Source of the DNA: Hymenopus coronatus
Taxonomy: Eukaryota > Arthropoda > Insecta > Mantodea > Hymenopodidae
Direction of reading: 5' to 3'
NCBI GenBank assembly: GCA_030762935.1
Contig: CM060900.1
Location: 395,125,132 to 395,189,131 of the forward strand
Length of the DNA: 64,000 nucleotides
The position numbers and the translations under genes were made by a program. Positions 20,886 through 31,799 of the stretch are shown in pieces. Each line of letters opens with the position of its first letter. Positions within the stretch are counted from its first letter, which is position 1. Under the pieces are notes generated by a model that worked only from the letters and a program-made list of their open reading frames with translations, was not told the origin of the DNA and did not search any database.

Positions 20886-22461
20886 TACAGGATGTTTCAA
20901 AAATACGGGGCATAATTTCAGGTATGTATTTCCCAAATGTAGACAATCAAATTAGTTCAGTATAACATGTGTCCGGAAATGCTTCATTTCCGAGTTATGG
21001 CCTTCACAACATTGAAATTCACTGGAACGTTTTTCTTTCCGCAGGTTGTTGTCATTACAGAAGATGTTCAAAATGTCCACCTCCTGCTTGAATACATACC
21101 TCACATCGATGTCTCATTGTCCTGCGAACACGATCCCAAACTCCAGGAGTATTGCGTATGTCCTCACAACTTGCCACAATTCGATTCCGAAGGGATTCCA
21201 AATCCGGCACCGGAGACGAATAAACCAATGATTTTAAATGGCCCAACAAGTAGAAATCGAGAGGGTTCAGATCAGGTGAGCGTGGAGGCCAAGCAATTGG
21301 GCCACCTCTACCTATCCATCGATCAGGAAACCTTCGATCCAAGTACCGGCGAGCCGTAAAACTGAAGTGTACAGGAGCGCCATCATGCAAGAAGTGAATG
21401 TGTTGATGATTGATCAGTGGAGTGTCTTCGAAAACGTCAGGTATGGTGTTTTCCAGGAAGTTTATGGACGCCTGCCCCGTAAGTCTGTTTACAAGTACAT
21501 GGGGTCCAACTAATCGATCACTAATGATACCGGCCCACATGTTGAGGGAGAACCGCACCTGGTGATGAGATACAACAGTTGCACGTGGGTTTTCATGCGA
21601 CCATACATGCTGATTGTGGAAATTTGTTAAGCCATCTCTTGTGAACTGTGCTTCATCTGTAAATAATACGACGGCAGAAAAGTTCGGATTTACACCACAC
21701 TGCTGCAAGAACCACTGACAGAACCTAACTCGTGCAGGGTAATCTGCTGGTGACAGGGCCTGTACACGTTGCAAATGATAAGGATACAATTGATACTCGT
21801 TCAACAGTCTCCAGACAGTCGTATGAGGAACATTGACTTGCAACGCTAACCGTCGTGTGCTGATAGAAGGAGTCCTGTCCACAGCCTCCAGAATCTCCTC
21901 CTGCACTTCTGGAGCTGTAGATCTTGGTCGTCCCCTTCCCAAACCAGGAGAGGTGAATGTTCCATACTCGCACAGACGGGAATGGAGACGTACAAATGTC
22001 TTCCGAACTGGACATTGTCGCTGTGGGTATCTCTCCTGGTACAAACGACGAGCCAGCGCAGCATTGCCTTCCGCCTTACCGTACATGAAGTGTATCTCTG
22101 CCAGCTCTTGATTTGAATGCATGTCGCACAGTCTTAACGCCTAAAGAACACTGAATGTAACTTTCCTCAGAATGAACTATCAGAGCGTCCTCCTAATGTC
22201 TCCTTTGACGGCAAAGACCTGCGGAAAGAAAAATTTTGTGAAGGCCATAACTTCCAATGTTGTGAAGGCCATAACTCGAAAATGAAGCATTTCCGGACAT
22301 GAACTATTTTGATTGTCTACAGGTGGGACTTTCAATGTTGTAAAGGCCATAACTCGGAAATGAAGCATTTCCGGACACATGTAATAATGAACTATTTTGA
22401 TTGTCTTCATGTGGGAAATACATACCTGAAATTATGCCCCGTATTTTTGAAACATCCTGTA
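20886..22461 (-). mobile_element. Complete Tc1/mariner-superfamily DNA transposon, DD41D type
   Basis: The ends start 'tacaggatgtttcaaaaata' on both strands. The outer 50 bp of the terminal inverted repeats are identical and similarity continues for about 130 bp (20886-21017 against 22331-22461). The element is flanked by TA dinucleotides (20884-20885, 22462-22463), the usual Tc1/mariner target duplication. The right end carries an extra tandem copy of the inner repeat block (22261-22328 duplicating about 22340-22405) plus a third partial copy (22238-22260) containing 'tgaaggccataac', absent from the left end. It encloses one uninterrupted transposase gene. The element looks structurally capable of transposition. 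Confidence 0.92.
21055..22122 (-). CDS. DD41D transposase of a Tc1/mariner-superfamily transposon
   Basis: A DDE/D-type transposase that would bind the element's terminal repeats and cut and paste it at TA sites in the nucleus. The 355-residue frame is open from ATG to stop. Residues ~5-35 look like a first helix-turn-helix (DUF4817-like, 'ELAEIHFMYGKAEGN'). GRPR-type linker 'GRGRPR' is at 63-68. A second helix-turn-helix spans ~85-115 ('TTVWRLLNEY'). The catalytic core has D156 ('VVLFTDEAQF'), D247 ('HFLHDGAPVH') and D289 ('SPDLNPLDF'). The last two are separated by 41 residues, hence DD41D. No frameshift, stop or missing catalytic residue. Length fits the superfamily (about 330-360). The stop lies about 40 bp inside the left inverted repeat. 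A related dead fragment is at 3090-3420. I cannot tell whether it is expressed. Confidence 0.95.
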   Translation of the reverse strand: MHSNQELAEIHFMYGKAEGNAALARRLYQERYPQRQCPVRKTFVRLHSRLCEYGTFTSPGLGRGRPRSTAPEVQEEILEAVDRTPSISTRRLALQVNVPHTTVWRLLNEYQLYPYHLQRVQALSPADYPARVRFCQWFLQQCGVNPNFSAVVLFTDEAQFTRDGLTNFHNQHVWSHENPRATVVSHHQVRFSLNMWAGIISDRLVGPHVLVNRLTGQASINFLENTIPDVFEDTPLINHQHIHFLHDGAPVHFSFTARRYLDRRFPDRWIGRGGPIAWPPRSPDLNPLDFYLLGHLKSLVYSSPVPDLESLRNRIVASCEDIRNTPGVWDRVRRTMRHRCEVCIQAGGGHFEHLL

Positions 22462-22479
22462 TAATTTTTTTCTTCAATA

Positions 22480-23855
22480 TCCTCTAATTTTTCTCCACTA
22501 AATTACAATAACCGATAACACTGTCAATATATTATTTTGCGTGGGTGCATATTTTCTATTAAGCTATTGGTATATTTGTTCTAATACCCACACGTTGTTT
22601 AGTTATCAAAAGCAAACCTCCATTTATGCAAAATTAACTTTGTAAGCATCTAGGACTTGTAGAGAGAGCTGAGTAAATAATGCTTTGAAGCAGAGCTCCA
22701 TGTCCGGAAACGTATCATTTGCACGATATCGTTTCATAAAAAAGAAGAAAAATGGATATTCCGCTTCTGCTGGTTGAAAGGGCGAAAGTAATTTAATTAG
22801 CTGTGACTCGATTAATTACACTTCTAACAAGCATTGGTTTAATTTGAGTCCTTGCCACCCATATCTTTCCTGCTTTCTGCTCACCCTCGCGGCAAGGGTG
22901 TCAATGATCCCTTTTGGACAAATCGGCTACCTTGTTGGACTGAGTGAATGTGGCGAGTATCAAACTGACTCCGACGAGCAGCAGTTGAGTAACATGCCGC
23001 CTCATGCATTTGACAAACATCATTTGTTAAGCATTTTACATTTTTTTATATTCTTATAATATATTTTGCAGCTATAAATATATGGATAAACTAAACAAAA
23101 CAATTCCAAAAATGTTTTGAAAAAAAAACAACTACAAATTTGAAAACTAATAAAATATGTTTCACTTGAACCAGCGCTTTCCACTGCTTCTTGTTAAACT
23201 TCTGGATTCCGGAAAAGAAATTACTTTTTTGCCTCCAATTAAAGAAACACATGTATTAATTAAGTTTATTAAATAAATCGCTCTCTTCTTTTAACAGAAA
23301 AATCATCACTAATAACATTTAAAATATAAAACAAAGTACCTAATAATTTTACTCTACAAGTCACTCTTCTTTTAATATAGTTTTAAAATATTTTTTTATT
23401 CTCTTTTTAATATTGTCGATAGCACAATAATAATTATTTATACAGTTCTTGGAGCGCTGTCTCAGCCATTTTACCCCTACGGAAACCTGACAGCCAGAAG
23501 GTTGCCGTCGCTGGCAGAAATAGAAGCTACTGCGCTTCCTTCTTCTGCATCACTGGCATAATTCTCCTCTGCTGCTGCTAATGCCCTCCCTTTTCTTCTT
23601 TCTTCCTCTCATTTTATTCTTTCCCCCCATTCAGGTCTTCCTGTTAATGTCCAAAAATATCTTCAATTAGACTTAGGTTCCAAATTATTTTCTTGCTCTT
23701 CTTCTCCTCATGCAATTTCTAGTCAAATATTTTTCTCTCTATCACTATTTAAAATTAATTTTGATCTTTGAATAAGTGTAATAATTTTCTGTTAATCCTC
23801 CGATTCTCGCACTACTTCTTTCCTATAGGTCACTTTGAAAAAGTGTTGGTATCTA
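22480..23855. other. No recognised feature
   Basis: AT-rich sequence with two GC-richer islands. One (22850-23000) is without motif. The other (23470-23640) has a 36-residue minus-strand frame rich in Ala/Ser/Glu, directly downstream of the antisense LINE, and might belong to it. I make no assignment. Confidence 0.4.
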
Positions 23856-23859
23856 AAAA

Positions 23860-25130
23860 TGTATAAGTGCAAATGCCCCCTTAAGGCGCGGTGTTATATT
23901 TGCGGTGTTATATGTTACTGTCGTATTCAGCCGTAATCTAAAATCCAGTTGCCCGAGCTTTGCTAGTTTTAGCATTACAGTCTCCGCCTTGTTTCTTACT
24001 TTATCCGCGTGCTGCCTTAAATTAAGTTTTTCATATAGTACAATGCCTAAATATGTAACGTTTTATATCTTTTGATATTTTGGTTATTAATTTTAATTAC
24101 TGGATCTCTTTTATGAATTTCCTTCCAAACCATATTAAATGATTTTGAAGGCACAATTTCCAATAAAACTTCCTGGCACCACGTATGAAACCTATTTCTT
24201 TTTGCTAGGTCTAGTATTATACAGCTCTATTCTATTATATCCTTCTATCATCAGCATCGAGTTGTCTGCATAAGCTATAGCTTTATATAATTTATCACAA
24301 TTTTATATATTCTCCAAAACCACCTTCATGAAATCCCGAAATTTCGGCCCAAGGACAGAACCTCAGGCATTCTTTGCTTATACTCCTACATATTTTATAG
24401 CTTATGCCATTAACACAAACTCTTCTGTGTTTACTGTAATACTCGTAGTTTAACAATAAATGTGGATATTTTGGAAAATGTTGCTCTCTGACCCTTTAAA
24501 ACAGTGCACATGACCTTAGGTTATCAACTGTACCCGTGATATTAAAAAGTTTAGCTGCTACTTATTTTGTTGGAATTATTGACAGTTATTATGGCCTGTT
24601 TATAGCGTCCTCTGTAGAACTTCCTTCCATAAATCCAAACTGGTTTCCATTTATCCCTTTCATCGTTCCAAATTCCTTAATTCCTTTAACAATTAATTGT
24701 TCGAATACGTTTCCTAGTGTATTTTTCAAGCAACCCGTTTCTATAACTTCGGTTTCTTAAAGTCCTTGACAAAATCTTTCTTCAAGAAAATACCACTGGC
24801 TCCTTTCCAAGAATAAGTGAATCTTCCTTGCCACAAACATCCGTTAAATAAATAACAGCAAATTGGGGAAATTTTATTCTCCAAATACCTTAAAACATAA
24901 TTTCTATCTCCATCCGGTAGTGCAGAAGAGACATTCTACATAGTACATCACATCCATGTTTGGTATCAACATTGGGGCACTGGTATATTGGACAAAATGC
25001 TGACTGTCATTTAAATAAAATGGCGTTCACCGCACAACCGAGCAGATGCGTCATTACCTCCCGTACACCCGAACCAAAGACCTGGGTATACACCTAACGT
25101 TCCAAGTACATGTAATTTGAGAAGACAGGC
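23860..25130 (-). pseudogene. Antisense R1-like LINE remnant, internally deleted
   Basis: On the minus strand, decayed CCHC-type knuckles come first (around 24960-25060, 'CTGGNDASARLCGERHF' then 'CPIYQCPNVDTKHGCDVLC'). These resemble the end of an R1-type ORF1. Reverse-transcriptase blocks follow: 'LGNVFEQLIVKGIKEF', 'NQFGFMEGSSTEDAIN' (about 24601-24650), the active-site block 'YADNSMLMIEGYNRIEL' (YADD changed to YADN, about 24232-24283), and 'VTYLGIVLYEKLNLRQHADK'. Only about 150 bp separate knuckles and reverse transcriptase, so the endonuclease region is missing. Many stops; it is dead. Confidence 0.75.
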
Positions 25131-25305
25131 ACTGAAGTTCGAGGTCTTCTGATAAACAAGGCCATAGTGTCACGTCATTGTGCTTCATAGCAGAAATTAT
25201 AACCTGATGAAGCTATATATATTTTGCATGGTATTGCCTTTTTGTCGTTATTATTTTCGTAAACTTCCATGTATTTTAATTAGTATAGCAACAATATAGC
25301 ATGGG

Positions 25306-25390
25306 CCGCGCCGCGGCCGAGTGGTTAGACCACTTGCACTACTTGCCTCTCAGCAGAGCGGCCCGGCATTCCTGCTTAAGGCGACCAACC
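25306..25390 (+). repeat. SINE head fragment, F1-like
   Basis: 'cgcggccgagtggttagacc' is an excellent match to the F1 A-box region, followed by 'cacttgcctctcagcagagc' with a small internal duplication of 'acttgc'. The B box is degraded ('ggcattcctgc') and the body is absent or unrecognisable. Confidence 0.65.
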
Positions 25391-26302
25391 AGTAAAAATT
25401 TCAAATTCAATATTTGTCAGGTAATTACGTTCATTTTTCTACCGTCTCATTTTATTGTTATGTGTAACTAATTCTGAAATTTTAAGATAAATGCATCAAA
25501 TACTTCTTGAGAAACTTTTTGTTTTCATTACAGTATCAAAAAAGCTCCTTGCGCTGCAGTTGTCACAATTTTTTGCCAAAACTTCATATTTGTATTCCAA
25601 GAATATTACATAAAATTATCGGAGAGTTTCAAATTAATTAAATATTACTGCAGGTACCATAAACTGTTCGTTCATACGTTTTAAACTTTTTTTAATTGAC
25701 CAACTTTGTTAATAAAAATGCATAATTAATTTTGCTTCATTATTAAATTAATTCGATTATTTTTATCTATCATGCTATAAAATTCTCTGGTAGAAAAATT
25801 AGATTTATTGGTTTTAAGGAGCATTTTGAACATTTATATGCGCTGGAAAATGTATTTAAAGAAACACACACTTAAACATTTGAAGTCCCATTTGTTACCA
25901 TTAATAATTCCATTAGAATGTCACGTGGCAAGTTTTTAAACTGCAAATAGCTGAAAATAACTTCGGCACATTAATTTACACGTACCACCGTATATTAATA
26001 TTTTAAAATCCAAAAATCATCTTTTTCAAGACTTTTGGTCAATTTTCACAGGTTGATCCCCTTAAAAGCCCCAAAAAATCAACACATAGGAAGATGAGAA
26101 CTACGCACGAAAATTAAATCTCTTCAAAAAAATAAGCCTAGAAGATACATTATTTACCGAGGACTCCTGCCCTAAGTTTGCATGTAATAAAACAGAGAAA
26201 TTTATGTTTTAATCTCCCCTTGTAATCAAAGGAATTAAGAATAGCGAAGTTCTCTATCTAACGCCTGATAGATTACTTACATATCCTGATACACAGAAAG
26301 AG

Positions 26303-26345
<43 letters not shown>

Positions 26346-27690
26346 ATAGAGGAAAGTGCGAGATAGAGATCCATTTCTAGCACATTACGAGCTCAAATAG
26401 AGAAATTGCAAAACCTCGAGTCTGTTTTTTTGCCCGAGAAGGAAAATTACATTGAATAGATCCGCGACGTAGCACAGTTCGCGTGAGATCCTGTTTTCTA
26501 TGAAATGCTAGAGGGCGTTGGAATGGAAGGAACAGCGAGAAGAATAAAGAAAGGGAGATAGCGTAATGGAAAGCAAGATCCGAAACATGAATGTTAGAAT
26601 ATTACTGAGTGGAGATGAATGGAACTATGAAAAGCCAGAGAAGTTTTGTCGCTTTGAATAACAACAGTGAATGAAAGCAACAGAAGGGCATCTTTCAAAC
26701 TGAATTTCCGCAATTCATAATAAAAGCTAAATCCAGGGTATTTTCAAAACGTGTCAACATGTGTTATCGCACAGCGTAAATCTTACTAATAATAATTTAT
26801 TGTCCTGGGATTTAAACTGGCGAAAGATGTACCTGAAAAGCGGTAACCGAAACTTGTTCCATAAATCACAGATATATTAAGGATTCCTCGCAGTTGAGGG
26901 AACGTAATTGCAGCACTTCTGTAATTTAAACTTGATTGTCCAGCCAGAATACTTGCTGTATTCGTATGTTTGCCTCACTTGAAGCAGATATTAATCTTAA
27001 CCTTCAAATGCTATGCACCCGTGGTACAGCACACGGTATTTTCGTATTTGTCAAAATATAAGGTAATATTATTTTTGGACCAATTGACTAATTTCTACTA
27101 CTTGCCGTTATTGTTATTACTGGACGTAAGTTAACATTCTCACAAAAGAAATTGCAATACTGATACAGACTCAAAAAGCACACGTGCGGTAGGTAAAACA
27201 GTTGCTTAACCATTTTTTCAATGTAATGTATATTAATTCGTAACTTTGTCTAGACTTTCCAGAATTAATGTAGAACATCCCAGTCTCCAGGCTTCTACTA
27301 TTTCTCTTACCTCTACCGGAGCTTTTTCCGTATAAAATTGTCAAATTAAGCCAAATTAAGTACTACATAGCCAACAAACCTGGTTTATAAAAAAGAATGT
27401 TGAGCTACATAACAACGACTAGCAAATGCTTCTTTCTCATAGAAGTCATTTGTATCCAAACAACATTTTATTTCATTTATTACTATATTTTAATTTATAT
27501 TAGTACTCATCATCCAAAAAGTATGCGATACATGTAAGTTAAGTGTATTGCAGAATCTCGCAAACTAACATCTCTTTCATTCTCAATATAACACTTCCCA
27601 CGCTTGCATCGGATTATAGTATTAACGAGATCTATTTTTTTTTCATTCTTAACCTAGATGATCATATCGAATGATGAATGAAATGGGCAG
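25391..27690. other. No recognised feature apart from a microsatellite
   Basis: AT-rich, with no coding remnant or tRNA-like region that I can support. The only clear structure is the (AG)n/G-run at 26306-26345. Confidence 0.45.
26306..26345. repeat. (AG)n followed by a G-run
   Basis: About 15 AG units end in a run of ten G. The abrupt change to a homopolymer is unusual for a simple microsatellite. Confidence 0.95.
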
Positions 27691-27694
27691 AAAG

Positions 27695-27850
27695 ATGCTC
27701 AAATGGCCCCGGGGTCGATAGAGCTTAAAGTTATCCGACATTCGTTTTCTCAGGATGGGGAACAACACGGGAAAATCCTTATCCGGTTAACTCACCGTAG
27801 TCGATATTGGAACTCAGGACCTCTTAAATGTGAGGACGATACCACCACCA
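27695..27850 (-). repeat. Truncated tRNA-derived SINE, family F11
   Basis: On the minus strand 'ctgagttccaatatcgac' resembles a decayed B box. It is followed by 'cggataaggattttcccgtg' and a GC-richer body ending near 27700. The A-box part is missing. Only one copy in the window. Confidence 0.45.
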
Positions 27851-28149
27851 CCACGCTAGAGAAACGGGCTTCAATGAATTTTGCTGGTGTTTATTGTGCT
27901 GTATTACATATAAATCATGCAACTGTTGATGGTTTGTTTGCTCCAAACTGCACCTAAATTTTGCTTTCTCTACCACAAGTTTAGAAGTTATTGCACTTTA
28001 CTGATATCGAGATTTATTATATAGTATCGAGATTTCTTTGAAATGGACACTTTGAGGATCTTTCAATTAAAAAGAGGCATTTTAAATGTTTGTGTCTACA
28101 AATATCTGAACAGCACAGAAAAAAAAAAAAGAAAAGAAAAAAAAGAAAT

Positions 28150-28790
28150 AGAGAAGTCGATTGAACACTAAAATTGGCATTTGAGTCCAGCATATTTCAA
28201 ATATACAACCCAAAGATTTTCAAGAAAATCCTCATTCGAAACTACCCTTTCAATGTGAAAAATGTCCTTACTTTTCATTTCCTCAAACTATATTTAACGG
28301 CTACCAAATCAGTAAGATGTTTGTTTGTATGTAAAATAAAAACATGAGTTTTCTGCTAAGAAACTGTGGAGTTCCCTTCGTTCCGAATGACTTTTGCACA
28401 TTTCATAATGTAAGAGATATACAAACTCTTGCTATTAGATTGCGTTAAACTACACAATTTATGTTAATGGAAAGCTTTACAGGTATTATCCATTTCTAAG
28501 ATATTCTTATTTTTGGGTTTTAATGTTAAAATACTTATACTTACTTCAAACTGATATGCTGTTATTCGCTTTTTTCGTGATTATGAGTCAAATTTAAGGC
28601 CATCGCACGATGATCCACTTTAAAAATATTGACTATCTGTTTGGCCGATGCATCCCCATATATTCAAGCAAAATGTGTAAATCTACAATGAAAGCTTTAT
28701 CAAGAAGTAGATAGTAGAATAAGCTTTTGTAAGAAAGTTGAGTACAGGAGTGGGCAGAGACAGTAATGTGAATGGAACACACCAAATATG
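28150..28790 (-). repeat. Dispersed repeat DR1, diverged copy
   Basis: Read on the minus strand, it opens with 'gtgttccattcacat' and 'tttcttacaaaag', as in 61379-61435. It ends with 'gattttcttgaaaatctttg', matching the block before the 'accaagtttggtattta' landmark in better copies. The middle is poorly conserved. It is bounded at the low-coordinate side by an A/G-rich tract (28118-28150). Confidence 0.55.
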
Positions 28791-28822
28791 TTTTTTAACA
28801 ATGTGTCAGCTTGCTTATCCCT

Positions 28823-28823
<1 letters not shown>

Positions 28824-28892
<69 letters not shown>
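28824..28892. repeat. (AAT)n microsatellite
   Basis: AAT-type trinucleotide repeat of over 20 units with one interruption ('atattaat') in the middle. Confidence 0.95.
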
Positions 28893-28895
<3 letters not shown>

Positions 28896-28994
28896 TTTTA
28901 AACCTACAATCACACTTATATTCTATTCATACAACTTGATATTGTGCATTAAGTGCGTTCTTAAAACCCAAACTTTACTTTGATTTTCTAAATA

Positions 28995-29841
28995 CGAGTG
29001 TTGGGGCAAAAGTCATAGTAACTATTTATTTTCTTGAGGATACCAGTCCGGTTGGAAAATATGATACATACAGACGAAAGGACAAGGTGTTAACTATAAG
29101 TGTGGACAATGAATAGTACTGAATATCGTAACACACTAATTTATTACGGTAGTATACAGGGCAATATGGCCTTCACGGTGCAAAAGAATGACAACACAGT
29201 ACACATACAGTTGACATGACAAACCTGGGCCTAAAGATCCTCAAAGTAGTCCCCTGCTACTGTTACCACACGCTGCCAACGATGTGGGAGGCGCTGAATA
29301 CCAGCAGCATTTGCCGCATCCTATGTGAATCGGGTCGTCTGTTCGCGCACAATATTAGCAATGTCCTCTCGTGTTGCAAACAGCCTACCACGTATTGGTT
29401 CCAAAATCTTTCGAATGAGATCAAAGTCACAGGGCGAAATGTCGGGAGAGTACGGTGGGTGCTCCAATTCTTCCCATACCCAACGACACACGTCCTTGCT
29501 GAAACTTACCTACCCACCGTGCTACTGTACGGTATAGTAGGGCATTATTCCCAAGGGCTTCCACTAATTCACTGTGACATTCCATCGCATTTCTCCCTTA
29601 GAGAACGGCTATTTTAATATAAGCGCGCTGCTCAACACGGGTTACTTCCATCTTGCACGACACTAACCAACTGACTGATTTCACAGCCCTCGCTGCGCTA
29701 CTACCAGCTATCACAGAGCTATCTGCTGTTCTGCATACACACTATGCCTGCAGAGCTTCCACACGACAAATATACGTTTGTGATCCGTTCACATATCTAC
29801 AAGAAAAAACCCATTTGACATGACTTTTGCCCCAACCCTCG
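28995..29841 (-). mobile_element. Internally deleted mariner element
   Basis: Terminal inverted repeats read 'cgagtgttggggcaaaagtc' at the left and 'cgagggttggggcaaaagtc' at the right (minus strand). Weaker pairing extends to about 40 bp. TA dinucleotides flank both ends (28993-28994, 29842-29843). At 847 bp it is well short of a full mariner (about 1.3 kb), because the middle of the transposase gene is missing. Confidence 0.88.
29231..29651 (-). pseudogene. Mariner transposase with the catalytic core deleted
   Basis: The N-terminus 'MEVTRVEQRAYIKIAVL' is followed by a stop. The helix-turn-helix part 'LVEALGNNALLYRTVARWVG' and 'KFQQGRVS' comes next. The sequence then jumps within about 10 bases (near 29465-29475) to 'WEELEHPPYSPDISPCDFDL', which carries the third catalytic Asp. 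It continues through 'EPIRGRLFATREDIANIVRE', a further stop, and the C-terminal 'QRLPHRWQRVVTVAGDYFED'. The first two catalytic Asp residues are gone. The DNA-binding part and both ends remain, so it can only be a non-autonomous or dead copy. Conservation outside the deletion is high. Confidence 0.88.
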
Positions 29842-29997
29842 TAGTCACCCCTGATATTTCAGAATGTTTAATGTCGGGTCATGAGCTTTAGTATTCCTGT
29901 GCTGTAATCGAATATCGCAGTCCATTAAGCTAAGATGTTTGAATACAACTACATCAAGAAAAGATCTAGAAGTATTTTGAAATAAATGCATAACTCA

Positions 29998-30180
29998 GCT
30001 AGAGTTATGCGTTTGCCTTGTTTATTTGGTTCCTCAGATCATCTGTAATCAGTGACGTACGTCGTGATTGAGTATCGCAATGCTTACTTGTACGTCCACA
30101 TTTGGACTTTTCATACCACGTTCTCACATTTCTTTCTTTCATTATTTTATCGCCTTCTGCTTAGAAGGAAATTTCGGCAG
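29998..30180 (-). pseudogene. Second mariner transposase fragment (N-terminal)
   Basis: The minus-strand frame reads 'GDKIMKERNVRTWYEKSKCG' and then 'RTSKHCDTQSRRTSLITDDL'. This follows the mariner pattern of the second helix-turn-helix ('W..KFK.GR.S....R.GRP...TDD'). It differs from the neighbouring internally deleted element, so it belongs to another mariner lineage. No ends or catalytic region found. Confidence 0.65.
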
Positions 30181-30221
30181 CTATTAAACTCCGAGTACTC
30201 TAAAACCAAATTCGTCTCAAC

Positions 30222-30515
30222 TTACAGATAGCGGGACTTAATATTACTGCTAGCATTGTTCCCGAGGTCACGGATACAAACCCGATGAAGGGTGATGGCT
30301 TTTTTTACGGGCGTAAAAATTCTTAGTGTGTTTTTTTTTTTTTCATTTTTTTTTTCGGAAGGGTAATAAAGCCGTAGATTTGCACAACCTATCAAAACCT
30401 GAGGCCTGAAAGAGGTCTCTGAGCAAAATTAAGGGATCTTTCATGCTCAATATTGAATGGACGCTGAGAACCATAGAAGTTAAAGAACTTCCATAAATAA
30501 ATAAATAAACTCTTT
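30222..30515 (+). mobile_element. tRNA-derived SINE, family F4 (copy 2)
   Basis: 'cccgaggtcacggatacaaa' corresponds to 'cccaaggtcgcgggttcaaa' of the 11.2-kb copy. The body keeps 'cggaagggtaataaagccgt', 'ctgagcaaaattaaggg' and 'ggacgctgagaacc'. It ends in a tandem 'ataa' tail (30494-30509). T-rich insertions (30330-30355) lie between head and body. The A-box side is heavily diverged. Confidence 0.78.
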
Positions 30516-30942
30516 AATATCACTAACTTCATTTCCATCAAACACATGATGAACAATAGCTTATTTTGACTATTAGTCATACAACACAAAGAAAAGATGT
30601 CGAGGAAACCATTCGATCTTAAAAATTCGATAACGATTTGCATGGCGGGAATGCGCAAACGGTTGCTACCTTCTTGGTCACCCTAGTGTTTCCATCATTC
30701 AATATCATGGAAAAATTATATGGAATGCACATGCACTACGTGTTTTAGAGAATATCAGAGGTAGAAATGTTCCTTTCCCCAAAGATGCATTTTCCACACT
30801 TGTAATGTGATCTTATAATCTACATATTTTATACGCCACTCTGCATTTACTGGTTGCATCCACATCTAAATACACCCGCACTTCACTCATATATTATTTA
30901 ATGCTCATGTCGTACATAGTGTAACAGTTTAAAGGAATAAAA

Positions 30943-31799
30943 CTAGGGTGCCCAACCTCTGCTCTTATGAGGTAATTGCGTCAACTAGTCGTGTTACTCC
31001 GTCTACTTCGTTTTGTGCATAGCCAGGTAGGAAGCATTTCCCCTTCATTCATTCAGTGGCGTTTAACTGAACGGTTCGACTCTTGATACGATAGCAGATT
31101 TCAAGCGAATCCAACATATATTCCAGAAAGAATGGGAGGAAGAATATTTTTTTGTTAAATTTAAAATGTCTTATTCATTTATTTTGGGGTTCCGGTGTAA
31201 TATTAAACACACTTTGAAAAATACCATCATACTGATTATGGCAAACATTTTTATCAGGTGTGCAGTCAGTAATAACACTTTTACCTGCTAAGACGCTGCC
31301 CACGATCTTTAAATGGAACTAGTTACTTTGCAAAATTCAACAATCACTAAGTATTCTCAAAAAAAAGTTCCCAATGTAAAATTACCCAAATTACGAATTG
31401 TTTTTAGAAAACATATATTAATATTTGGTTCTACATATATTTGTGAACAGATATTCTCAAAATGAATCAAATAAAATGCAAATATTGTAGTAGGGAAGGG
31501 AGGACAGGATCATTTGGCCTACCTATTAAAACTGTTGTTCATCCCAGTCGGCAAACATTGATGAAATGGCTACAAGAAAACAATGCCAACCAGTCACTAA
31601 CAAGGATGGCGTTCAAGAAGTTTTTTTTTTTTTTTTTTTTTTAAGTATTTGTCACATCCGATATAAAATTAGCTTGCCCCCGCCCCGCCACTGATAAAAC
31701 GCGACGTCATAGCTAGAGAAGTAATAAGCTGCCGCTACCAAACAAATGGGTGAGGGTATACCTACTCTCCCCTCTTCCGCTGTAGGTTGGGCACTTATG
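30943..31799 (+). mobile_element. hAT transposon (Buster-like), internally deleted
   Basis: Ends 'ctagggtgcccaacc' and (minus strand) 'cataagtgcccaacc' form short hAT-style inverted repeats. An 8-bp direct repeat GAATAAAA flanks the element (30935-30942 and 31800-31807), the expected hAT target size. Inside are a decayed BED-finger region ('EWEEEYFFVKFK' at about 31130-31165, 'THFEKYHHTDYG' at 31207-31242) and the start of the C-terminal dimerisation domain ('LPKLRIVFRKHILIFGSTYI', then 'CEQIFS', then after a 1-base shift 'MNQIKCKYCSR'). The catalytic middle is absent. A T-run of over 20 bases (31621-31642) lies in the 3' part. Confidence 0.85.

Noticed and set aside
31462..31644. Cys-containing 60-codon frame as a THAP-type zinc finger
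   Set aside because: The upstream frame and a one-base shift show that it is the hAT C-terminal dimerisation region ('CEQIFS' then 'MNQIKCKYCSR'), running into a T-run.
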